This document shows positions 1 through 5,095 of a stretch of DNA of 5,095 nt, in pieces. Under the pieces are notes generated by a model. It was not told the DNA's origin. It saw only the letters and a list, made by a program, of their open reading frames with translations, and did no database searches. The DNA comes from Pseudomonadota bacterium (lineage in GTDB: Bacteria; Pseudomonadota; Gammaproteobacteria; UBA5335). Position numbers and translations under genes: made by a program. Numbering within the stretch: the first letter of the stretch is position 1; each line of letters starts with the position of its first letter. Where the stretch lies: positions 1 to 5,095 of the forward strand of contig JAJXTQ010000160.1 of NCBI GenBank assembly GCA_021783685.1, written 5' to 3'.

Positions 1-59
1 GCGAACAGCGCATAAACGCTGCCCAGGGTCAGAGCATTGAGCAGTTGTTGTTCGAACAT
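1..59 (-). CDS. livH: LivH-family ABC permease, N-terminal fragment (runs off left edge)
   Basis: The reverse strand reads from an ATG at 59 to the window edge and gives MFEQQLLNALTLGSVYALF. The N-A-L-T-L-G-S-x-Y-A-L pattern is the hallmark start of the first membrane helix of LivH-type inner-membrane permeases, which with LivM form the channel for branched-chain amino acids (or related substrates such as amides or urea). Only 19 codons are visible. The position directly downstream of a LivK-type binding protein on the same strand supports the call, since livK-livH-livM-livG-livF is the usual order. A weak ribosome site (CGGTGG, minus strand of 69-74) lies 9 bases before the ATG. Substrate cannot be told from this fragment. 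Confidence 0.85.
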   Translation of the reverse strand, partial: MFEQQLLNALTLGSVYALF

Positions 60-76
60 CGGATCGGACCACCGTG

Positions 77-114
77 AAAAACGCCGCAGGCGCTGGCTGG
101 CGCGGCTGCGGCGT
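77..114 (-). terminator. Hairpin with T-run between livK and livH (intrinsic terminator or attenuator)
   Basis: Bases 81-89 and 106-114 are a perfect 9-bp inverted repeat (ACGCCGCAG / CTGCGGCGT). Inside it, GCGC at 90-93 can pair with GCGC at 100-103, leaving a 6-base loop and a 2-base bulge, so about 13 pairs, nearly all G-C. On the minus strand the 3' arm ends in T and is followed at once by TTTT (80-77), the layout of a Rho-independent terminator for transcription leaving the binding-protein gene. It starts 14 bases past that gene's stop codon and ends 17 bases before the livH ATG. Placed inside an apparent operon, it more likely causes partial termination, or protects the upstream message's 3' end, than stops all transcription. 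The T-run is short, which fits leaky termination. Confidence 0.75.
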
Positions 115-127
115 CGCCGACGAGCAC

Positions 128-1282
128 TTACTTGCCGTCGTAGAGGGTGAACTTATCGCCTTTGATGATGTAGATAAAGGGCTTTTGTTCGGCATCGAAA
201 CCACCGGGCTTGCCGTCCTTGGGCTTGGCCTGGCGGAACTTGAAGGGGCCGGTGACGCCGTCCAGGCTCACACTCGGCAGCGCGTCGCGGAGGGCCTGAC
301 GTTCTGCGTCGATGTTGCCGTTTAACTTGACGTGTGCCAGAGCCTTGGCGGCAATGAAGAGCGCGTCATAGGCTTGCGCTGAGAATTGGTTCGGATCAGC
401 GTTGTATGCCTTTTTGTAGGCGGCAACGAAATGCTGGTTGACCGGCGCCGGATTGGTATTGGCCCAGGGGCTGCCGACAAAAGTACCATCACCTGCGCGC
501 TTGGCGATATCAAACAGCTTAGGCGAGTTAAATCCGTTGCCGCCGATGAAGGGCGCCTTAATGCCCAGCGATCTGGCCTGCAAAATGATGTTTGCGGCTT
601 CCTCGGCGAGGCAGGAGCAGACTATCGCGTCAGGATTGCCGCTCTTGATCTTGGTCAGTTGGGCCTTGAAGTCCACGTCGCCCTTGACATAGGTCTCGGT
701 CGCCGTCACGGGAATTTTCTGGGCTGCGAGCACCTTCTTGAAGACGTCGTAACCGCTCTTGGTAAAAGCGTCGTCGTTGCCGTAGATCACCGCCACTTTC
801 TTGATGCCATAGTGCTTGACGGCGGCCGCGACGGTCACCGGCAATACGTCGGATTCCATGACCGAGTTGCGGAAGATGTAGGGACCAATGTCGGTGATGC
901 CATCGGCGGTATTCGAGGTACCGAAGGCTACGGTCTTGGCGGCATTTGCCACGGGGCCGGCGGCGAACATCGAATTGGACAGCGTCGGGCCAAAGATCAT
1001 CAACACCTTGTCCTGGAAGATCAGTTTCTTGAAGACATCGATCGCCTCTTCCTTCTTGCCTTGCTCGTCTTCGATCACCAGCTGAATCTTGTTGCCATTG
1101 ATGCCGCCCTTGGCGTTAATCTCTCCGGCAGCGAGCTGGAAGCCGTTGCGGATTGCCACGCCATATTGCGCAGCCCCGCCCGAAAGTGCTTCGGCAACGC
1201 CGATCTTTATGTCCGCGGCGGTAGCCGCGCCGGCAAGCGAGCAAGCGGCGATGATGATTGCGAATTTTTGTGGGATGTTCAT
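128..1282 (-). CDS. Periplasmic branched-chain amino acid-type ABC substrate-binding protein (LivK-like)
   Basis: This 384-residue protein is a type I periplasmic binding protein (Peripla_BP_6, LivK/LivJ family). It captures the ligand in the periplasm and delivers it to a LivHMGF-type ABC importer. The N-terminus has a basic start (K6), a hydrophobic core and an A-T-A signal-peptidase site near residue 22; mature protein then opens with the typical D-I-K-I-G-V-A strand and E-A-L-S-G loop (24-36). I-A-A-C at 11-14 resembles a lipobox, but would be very early. Other family segments are G-G-I-N-G (59-63), I-F-G-P-T (96-100), the ligand-loop region G-T-S-N-T-A-D (121-127), and V-A-V-I-Y-G (163-168). 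C222 and C224 form an unusual C-x-C. Length is normal for the family. GAGG lies 5 bases before the ATG, which fixes the start. The next gene downstream is a livH-like permease. Several paralogues bind leucine, amides, urea or aromatics, so the substrate is open. Its GC content is visibly lower than that of the genes to the right. Confidence 0.93.
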   Translation of the reverse strand: MNIPQKFAIIIAACSLAGAATAADIKIGVAEALSGGAAQYGVAIRNGFQLAAGEINAKGGINGNKIQLVIEDEQGKKEEAIDVFKKLIFQDKVLMIFGPTLSNSMFAAGPVANAAKTVAFGTSNTADGITDIGPYIFRNSVMESDVLPVTVAAAVKHYGIKKVAVIYGNDDAFTKSGYDVFKKVLAAQKIPVTATETYVKGDVDFKAQLTKIKSGNPDAIVCSCLAEEAANIILQARSLGIKAPFIGGNGFNSPKLFDIAKRAGDGTFVGSPWANTNPAPVNQHFVAAYKKAYNADPNQFSAQAYDALFIAAKALAHVKLNGNIDAERQALRDALPSVSLDGVTGPFKFRQAKPKDGKPGGFDAEQKPFIYIIKGDKFTLYDGK

Positions 1283-1339
1283 AAGAACCTCGAAAAATTG
1301 GGAATGATCGCTCCGGGAACTATGGAAGCTCGGTTTTGG

Positions 1340-1369
1340 AGAATACCAAGAACTGGCCTATATAAGCAA
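1340..1369 (-). promoter_or_regulatory. Possible promoter for the livK-like gene
   Basis: The 119-base gap between the pmbA stop and the livK-like start is more AT-rich than the flanking pmbA gene. On the minus strand TTGCTT (1369-1364) and TATTCT (1345-1340) sit 18 bases apart, each matching four of six positions of the sigma-70 -35 and -10 consensus; transcription would begin roughly 50 bases before the ATG. A second -10-like TATATA lies at 1364-1359 but has no good -35. An imperfect palindrome, GGTTTTGGAGAATACC at 1332-1347, overlaps the proposed -10 and could be an operator. No clear terminator for pmbA is visible in this gap, so read-through from pmbA is also possible. This is a weak match only. 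Confidence 0.3.
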
Positions 1370-1401
1370 CGACTATGGCCGCAGTGCCTCCTGAAAAAGC
1401 T

Positions 1402-2742
1402 TCAATTTCCCGCCACCGTCATGCGCTCGACGAGTATCGAGCCCACCTGCTTGGAACCACGCACCAGGACGTCGGAGCCGACCGCGACGATGCCGGCGAG
1501 CATCTCCTTCAGGTTGCCGGCGATGGTGATCTCCTGCACCGGATAGCGGATCTTGCCGCCCTCCACCCAGTAGCCGGCGGCGCCGCGCGAATAATCGCCG
1601 GTGACGTAATTGACGCCCTGGCCGAGCAGCTCGGTGACCAGGAGACCGGTGCCCATTTCGCGCAGCAGGCCCTGAAAATCCAGGTCCCCCGGCTTGACGA
1701 TCAGGTTGTGGCAGCCGCCGGCATTGCCGGTGGTCTGCATCCCGAGCTTCCGTGCCGAATAGGTCGACAGGAAGTAGCCGTTGAGCACGCCGTCCGCCAC
1801 CACCTCGCGGTCGCGGGTCGCGACGCCGTCGTCGTCGAATGGGCTGCTCGCCAAGCCGCACTTCAGATGCGGCCGCTCGCTGATCTGCACATGGCGCGGA
1901 AAGATGGCTTGACCCAGGCTGTCTTGGAGGAAGGAGGACTTGCGGTAGAGCGCGCCGCCGCTGGCGGCGTGAACGAAATTGCCGATCAGCGAAGCCGCCA
2001 GCGGCGCCTCGAACAGCACCGGCACCGAGCGGGTCTTCAATCTCCTGGCGGACAGGCGCGACAGCGCCCGGCGCGCGGCGTAGTCGCCGATCGCCTCGGG
2101 CGAGGCCAGCCGGCCGGGATCGCGCCCGGTGGTGTACCAGTCGTCGCGCTGCATCGCCTCGTTCTCTCCGGCGATCACCGAACAGGAAATGTAATGGCGG
2201 GAAGTCGGGAATCCGTCCATGAAGCCCAGGCTGTTGGCCGAGACGAACTGCGACTGCTGCACCGAAACGCTGGCTCCCTCGGAATTCTTCACCAGCGGAC
2301 TGACGGCGAAGGCGGCCCGCTCGCAGCGCCGGGCGATGGCGATCGCCTCCTCCACCGGCAGCGCCCAGGGATGATAGAGGTCCAGATCGAAGCTCTCCCG
2401 GGCCAGCAGCGCCTCGTCGGGCAGGCCGGCGCAGGGGTCGGGCGCTGTGAACCGGGCGATCGCCAGCGCCGCCTCGACGGTGGCGCGCAGCGCCTGCCGG
2501 GAGAAGTCCGAGGTGCTGGCGTGACCGCGCCGTTGGCCGAGATAGACGGTGACGCCGATGCCCTTGTCGCGGTTGTACTCGATGGTCTCGACCTCGCCCT
2601 TGCGCACCGTGACCGACTGGCCGAAGGCTTCCGAGACGTCGGTCTCGCACGCCGACGCGCCTAGTTGGCGGGCGTGATCGAGCACGTCGGCGGCGAGTTG
2701 GCGCAAGGTTTCCGGGGCATAACTGAATTCGGGTGCAGACAT
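1402..2742 (-). CDS. pmbA: PmbA/TldE metalloprotease subunit
   Basis: The 446-residue product is close in length to E. coli PmbA/TldE (450). With TldD it forms the cytoplasmic TldD-TldE protease, known for maturing microcin B17 and degrading the antitoxin CcdA. TldD carries the metal site; TldE is the non-metal partner, and no HExxxH motif is seen here, as expected. Family segments: R-K-G-E-V-E-T-I-E-Y-N-R-D (48-59), G-I-G-V-T-V-Y-L-G (61-69), F-D-D-D-G-V (302-307), T-G-N-A-G-G (338-343), and the C-terminal block L-L-G-Q-G-V-N-Y-V-T-G-D-Y-S-R-G (372-387). The start at 2742 (MSAPEF) is chosen because homology begins there; an open frame continues upstream to 3090 but is antisense to darP. The 18 bases before the ATG are pyrimidine-rich with no Shine-Dalgarno sequence. 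Divergence from darP across 27 bases matches the E. coli pmbA-yjgA pair. No tldD lies in the window. Confidence 0.95.
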   Translation of the reverse strand: MSAPEFSYAPETLRQLAADVLDHARQLGASACETDVSEAFGQSVTVRKGEVETIEYNRDKGIGVTVYLGQRRGHASTSDFSRQALRATVEAALAIARFTAPDPCAGLPDEALLARESFDLDLYHPWALPVEEAIAIARRCERAAFAVSPLVKNSEGASVSVQQSQFVSANSLGFMDGFPTSRHYISCSVIAGENEAMQRDDWYTTGRDPGRLASPEAIGDYAARRALSRLSARRLKTRSVPVLFEAPLAASLIGNFVHAASGGALYRKSSFLQDSLGQAIFPRHVQISERPHLKCGLASSPFDDDGVATRDREVVADGVLNGYFLSTYSARKLGMQTTGNAGGCHNLIVKPGDLDFQGLLREMGTGLLVTELLGQGVNYVTGDYSRGAAGYWVEGGKIRYPVQEITIAGNLKEMLAGIVAVGSDVLVRGSKQVGSILVERMTVAGN

Positions 2743-2765
2743 GAGGGAAGGGTCCGGGGCAAAGA

Positions 2766-2775
2766 TATAATGATA
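2766..2775. promoter_or_regulatory. Overlapping -10-like elements in the pmbA/darP divergent gap
   Basis: The plus strand has a perfect TATAAT at 2766-2771, and the minus strand has TATCAT (2775-2770, five of six matches). They overlap each other and the darP ATG at 2770. The minus-strand element would place pmbA transcription about 20 bases before its ATG. The plus-strand element would start darP messages near 2778, after the proposed ATG. Neither has a recognisable -35 hexamer at 16-18 bases, so both are tentative. Confidence 0.3.
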
Positions 2776-3309
2776 CCCGTGGATACCCCCGATACCCTGC
2801 CCGATACACCCGAGCCGCCGAGCAAATCGCAGAAGAAGCGCGACATGAGCGCATTGCAGGATCTCGGCCAGGCGCTGCTCGAACTGCCGGCCGAACGCCT
2901 GTCGAAAATCGACATGCCCGACGCGCTGAGGATCGCGCTCGCCGATGCCCGGCGCTTCACCAAGCACGAGGCCAGACGCCGGCAACTGCAATACATCGGC
3001 CGCCTGATGCGCGCGATCGACCCGGCGCCCTTCCAGGCGGCGGTCGATGCCGCCGCAGGCCGCTCGGCGGTCGAGAACGCCCGCTTCCATCGCCTCGAGC
3101 GGCTGCGTTCCGTGTTGCTGGACGACGAAGCGGCGGCGCTAAATGAGATCGCCGCGGCGCACCCCGGAGCCGACCTGCAGCAGTTGCGCCAACTGCGCCG
3201 CAATGCGCTGAAAGAGCGCGAACTGGCCAAGCCGCCGCGCGCCTTCCGGGAGATTTTCCGGGTGCTGCGCGAGCTCGAAGAAGCCGATCTGGACATGGAG
3301 GATTCCTGA
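2770..3309 (+). CDS. darP: DarP/YjgA, ribosome maturation protein
   Basis: This 179-residue protein matches the YjgA (UPF0307) family; E. coli DarP is 183 residues. DarP associates with late 50S precursors and helps mature the peptidyl-transferase region. Family features are S-K-S-Q-K-K-R-D (18-25), the R-R-R-Q-L-Q-Y-I-G block (69-77), a charged helical middle (F-H-R-L-E-R-L-R, 106-113), H-P-G-A-D-L-Q-Q-L-R (131-140), and K-P-P-R-A-F-R-E-I-F (154-163) before an acidic tail. The first 17 residues are proline- and acid-rich with a D-T-P/D-T-L-P-D-T-P repeat, in place of the acidic leader of the E. coli protein. The start is uncertain: ATG 2770 is preferred, with only a distant GGGG (2756-2759) as a ribosome site, and GTG 2779 is an in-frame alternative. 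The frame remains open upstream to 2665, but that stretch overlaps pmbA. The mogA ATG follows one base after its stop. Confidence 0.93.
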   Translation: MIPVDTPDTLPDTPEPPSKSQKKRDMSALQDLGQALLELPAERLSKIDMPDALRIALADARRFTKHEARRRQLQYIGRLMRAIDPAPFQAAVDAAAGRSAVENARFHRLERLRSVLLDDEAAALNEIAAAHPGADLQQLRQLRRNALKERELAKPPRAFREIFRVLRELEEADLDMEDS

Positions 3310-3310
3310 C

Positions 3311-3895
3311 ATGCCGGACGAACTGCTGATCGGCCTGGTATCTATCTCCGACCGTGCGTCGAGCGGCGTGTATCAGGACCAGGGAATCCCGGCATTGCGG
3401 GAGTGGTTCTCCACTGCGCTCGCCTCGCCCTGGCGCATGGAAACCAGGCTGATCCCCGACGAGCAGGCGCTGATCGAGCAGACCCTGATCGAGCTGTGCG
3501 ACGAAATCGGCTGCCATCTGGTGCTCACCACCGGCGGCACCGGCCCATCGGCGCGCGACGTCACGCCTGAAGCGACTCTCGCAGTTGCTCACAAGGTGCT
3601 GCCGGGATTCGGCGAGGAGATGCGTCGGATCAGTCTGCACTTCGTGCCCACCGCCATCCTCTCGCGCCAGGTCGGCGCCATCCGAGGCAAGGCGCTGATC
3701 CTGAACCTGCCGGGTCAACCCAAGTCGATCAGGGAGACCCTGGAAGGGGTGAAGGATGCGGAGGGGAAATCGCTCGTGACCGGCATTTTCGCCGCCGTCC
3801 CCTACTGTCTCGACCTGATCGGCGGACCCTACGTCGAGACCCACGAGGCGGTGGTCAGAGCCTTCCGCCCCAAGTCGGCGCAACGCCCGAAGTAG
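3311..3895 (+). CDS. mogA: Molybdopterin adenylyltransferase MogA
   Basis: MogA activates molybdopterin by transferring AMP from ATP, producing the adenylylated intermediate into which MoeA inserts molybdenum. The 194-residue product is nearly collinear with E. coli MogA (195). Visible signatures are G-L-V-S-I-S-D-R-A-S-S-G-V-Y-Q-D (8-23), I-P-D-E-Q (48-52), the T-T-G-G-T-G-P loop (73-79) with R-D-V-T-P-E-A (82-88), S-L-H-F-V-P-T-A-I-L-S-R-Q (108-120), and L-N-L-P-G-Q-P-K-S-I (131-140). D50 and D83 correspond to the E. coli catalytic aspartates D49 and D82. A strong ribosome site, GGAGGA at 3297-3302, lies 8 bases before the ATG inside the end of darP, so translation starts efficiently and probably as part of one message. 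No other cofactor-synthesis gene is in the window. MoaB-type proteins share the fold, but overall identity favours MogA. Confidence 0.96.
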   Translation: MPDELLIGLVSISDRASSGVYQDQGIPALREWFSTALASPWRMETRLIPDEQALIEQTLIELCDEIGCHLVLTTGGTGPSARDVTPEATLAVAHKVLPGFGEEMRRISLHFVPTAILSRQVGAIRGKALILNLPGQPKSIRETLEGVKDAEGKSLVTGIFAAVPYCLDLIGGPYVETHEAVVRAFRPKSAQRPK

Positions 3896-3898
3896 ACG

Positions 3899-4693
3899 AT
3901 GCAAGCCTACCTCGACCTGATGCGCCACGTGCTCGAACGCGGCCACGCCAAGAGCGACCGCACCGGCACCGGCACGCGCTCGGTGTTCGGCTGGCAGATG
4001 CGCTTCGATCTCGCCGCCGGCTTCCCGCTGCTCACCACCAAGAAGCTGCACACCAAGTCGATCATCCACGAACTGCTGTGGTTTTTGCGCGGTGACACCA
4101 ACATCCGCTACCTGAAGGACAACGGCGTCTCGATCTGGGACGACTGGGCCGACGAAAACGGCAATCTGGGCCCCGTGTATGGCCAGCAGTGGCGGCGCTG
4201 GGCAGCCGCCGACGGCCGCGAGATCGACCAGATCGCGCTCCTGGTCGAGGGCTTGAAGCACAACCCGGATTCGCGCCGGCACATCGTTTCGGCCTGGAAT
4301 CCGGGCGAGGTGGACAAGATGAAGCTGCCGCCCTGCCACGCCCTGTTCCAGTTCTACGTCGCCGACGGCCGGCTGTCCTGCCAGCTCTACCAGCGCAGCG
4401 CCGACATCTTCCTCGGCGTGCCCTTCAACATCGCCTCCTATGCGCTCCTGACGCTGATGCTGGCCCAGGTCTGCGGCTACCGGCCGGGCGACTTCGTCCA
4501 TACGCTGGGCGACGCCCACCTCTACAGCAACCATCTGGAGCAGGCGAAGCTACAGCTCTCGCGCACGCCCCGGCCGCTGCCGGCGATGCGACTGAACCCG
4601 GAGGTGCATGACATCTTCGCCTTCCGCTTCGAGGACTTCAGCCTCGATGGCTACGATCCCCATCCGCACATCCCGGCGCCGGTGGCCGTTTGA
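3899..4693 (+). CDS. thyA: Thymidylate synthase ThyA
   Basis: ThyA methylates dUMP to dTMP using 5,10-methylene-tetrahydrofolate, which becomes dihydrofolate. The 264-residue product has exactly the E. coli length and needs no alignment gaps around the active site. The nucleophile is C146 in P-P-C-H-A; phosphate and substrate residues are R21 (D-R-T-G-T-G), R126 and R127 (D-S-R-R), R166 in Q-L-Y-Q-R-S, D169, N177 (P-F-N-I-A-S), H207 and Y209 (H-L-Y-S-N-H). The C-terminus A-P-V-A-V matches the closing tail of the family. Residue 168 is Ala where E. coli has Cys, a non-catalytic position. The ATG lies 3 bases after the mogA stop, with only a weak GAAG nearby, so translational coupling to mogA is likely. 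folA overlaps its stop by one base. Confidence 0.98.
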   Translation: MQAYLDLMRHVLERGHAKSDRTGTGTRSVFGWQMRFDLAAGFPLLTTKKLHTKSIIHELLWFLRGDTNIRYLKDNGVSIWDDWADENGNLGPVYGQQWRRWAAADGREIDQIALLVEGLKHNPDSRRHIVSAWNPGEVDKMKLPPCHALFQFYVADGRLSCQLYQRSADIFLGVPFNIASYALLTLMLAQVCGYRPGDFVHTLGDAHLYSNHLEQAKLQLSRTPRPLPAMRLNPEVHDIFAFRFEDFSLDGYDPHPHIPAPVAV

Positions 4694-5095
4694 TGTCCAA
4701 GTCACCCCGCCTCACCCTGATCGCCGCGGTGGCGAGAAACAGCGTCATCGGCAGCGACAACGCGCTGCCCTGGCGGTTGCCCGCGGATATCAAGCGCTTC
4801 AAGGAACTCACCCTGGGCCACCCGATCATCATGGGACGCAAGACCTGGGTCTCGCTGGGCAGGCCGCTGCCGGGCAGGAGCAACATCGTCATCAGCCGTG
4901 ATCCTGACTTCTCTGCGCCCGGTGCGACCGTCGTCGCCTCGCTCGCTGCGGCGCTCGCCGCCTGCGCCAGCGCTCAGGAAGCCTTCGTCATCGGCGGCGC
5001 CGAGATCTACGCGCTGGCGCTGCCGGCCGCGCAGTGCCTGCAGCTCACCGAAATAGACCGCGAGTTCCCCGGCGACACGCACTTCCCCGATTTCG
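4693..5095 (+). CDS. folA: Dihydrofolate reductase FolA, N-terminal 134 residues (runs off right edge)
   Basis: FolA reduces dihydrofolate to tetrahydrofolate with NADPH, regenerating the cofactor consumed by ThyA. The visible 134 residues cover most of the usual length of about 160. Key features: L-I-A-A-V-A (9-14), N-S-V-I-G (16-20), the L-P-W-R-L-P-A-D segment (25-32) with W27 and the acidic D32 matching E. coli W22 and D27, P-I-I-M-G-R-K-T-W (44-52), G-R-P-L-P-G-R (57-63), V-I-G-G-A-E-I-Y (99-106) with the paired glycines of the NADPH site, L-T-E-I-D (118-122), and G-D-T-H-F-P (127-132). The N-terminal M-S-K-S-P-R is a few residues longer than in E. coli. The ATG shares its A with the thyA TGA (TGATG), so ribosomes finishing thyA can restart here; no strong independent ribosome site is present. 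No stop codon is reached within the window. Confidence 0.97.
   Translation, partial: MSKSPRLTLIAAVARNSVIGSDNALPWRLPADIKRFKELTLGHPIIMGRKTWVSLGRPLPGRSNIVISRDPDFSAPGATVVASLAAALAACASAQEAFVIGGAEIYALALPAAQCLQLTEIDREFPGDTHFPDF

Noticed and set aside
1357..1380. GGCC...GGCC inverted repeat downstream of pmbA as a possible terminator
   Set aside because: The stem is short and imperfect and no T-run follows on the minus strand.
1283..1401. Sigma-54 promoter before the livK-like gene
   Set aside because: No TGGCAC and TTGC pair with the required spacing is present; a GGCAC occurs but has no partner.
386..1546. A 386-codon open frame on the plus strand opposite the livK-like gene and the gap beyond it
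   Set aside because: It is antisense to a confident gene and runs into the end of pmbA without any domain signature.
1375..2664. A 429-codon open frame on the plus strand opposite pmbA
   Set aside because: It is fully antisense to a clearly conserved gene, is rich in Arg, Ala and Gly, and shows no recognisable family. Long antisense frames are common in high-GC genes.
2743..3090. Extension of pmbA by 116 codons upstream
   Set aside because: The extension lies antisense to darP, family homology begins at the 2742 start, and the resulting 562 residues would far exceed the normal PmbA length.
2957..4534. A 525-codon open frame on the minus strand opposite darP, mogA and thyA
   Set aside because: It crosses three well-supported genes and their junctions and has no recognisable domain; it is a composition effect.
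1..5095. Defence system, mobile element, CRISPR array, RNA gene or other undescribed system
   Set aside because: Nearly all the DNA is accounted for by recognised core genes in a typical order; no direct-repeat array, transposase, integrase, tRNA or rRNA sequence was seen on either strand.

Overview
The window is ordinary, gene-dense chromosome from a high-GC Gram-negative bacterium. Protein sequences and gene order (pmbA divergent from darP; mogA, thyA and folA in series; a LivK-type binding protein followed by LivH) point to a betaproteobacterium, plausibly a Rhodocyclales-like lineage. That placement is inference from protein resemblance, not a measured phylogeny. There is no sign of phage, transposon, CRISPR or RNA genes, and no gene-free stretch exceeds about 120 bases.

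Left half, minus strand: reading right to left, the order is pmbA (tldE), a 119-base gap with a possible promoter, a periplasmic branched-chain amino acid binding protein (livK-like), a 68-base gap with a convincing hairpin plus T-run, and the first 19 codons of a livH-like permease that runs off the left edge. The binding protein and permease form the start of a branched-chain amino acid or related ABC uptake operon. The hairpin between them probably lets the binding protein be made in excess over the membrane components.

Right half, plus strand: darP (yjgA), mogA, thyA and folA are packed with gaps of 1 and 3 bases and a 1-base overlap, so they very likely share a transcript. DarP acts in 50S ribosome maturation and MogA adenylylates molybdopterin. 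ThyA makes dTMP and oxidises methylene-tetrahydrofolate to dihydrofolate, which FolA reduces back, so thyA-folA is a functional pair. folA is cut by the right edge after 134 codons.

The two halves diverge from a 27-base gap between pmbA and darP, where a perfect TATAAT overlaps the darP ATG. I found no undescribed system. The points worth a second look are regulatory: the livK/livH attenuator, the compressed divergent start region, and the tight coupling in the darP-folA cluster.
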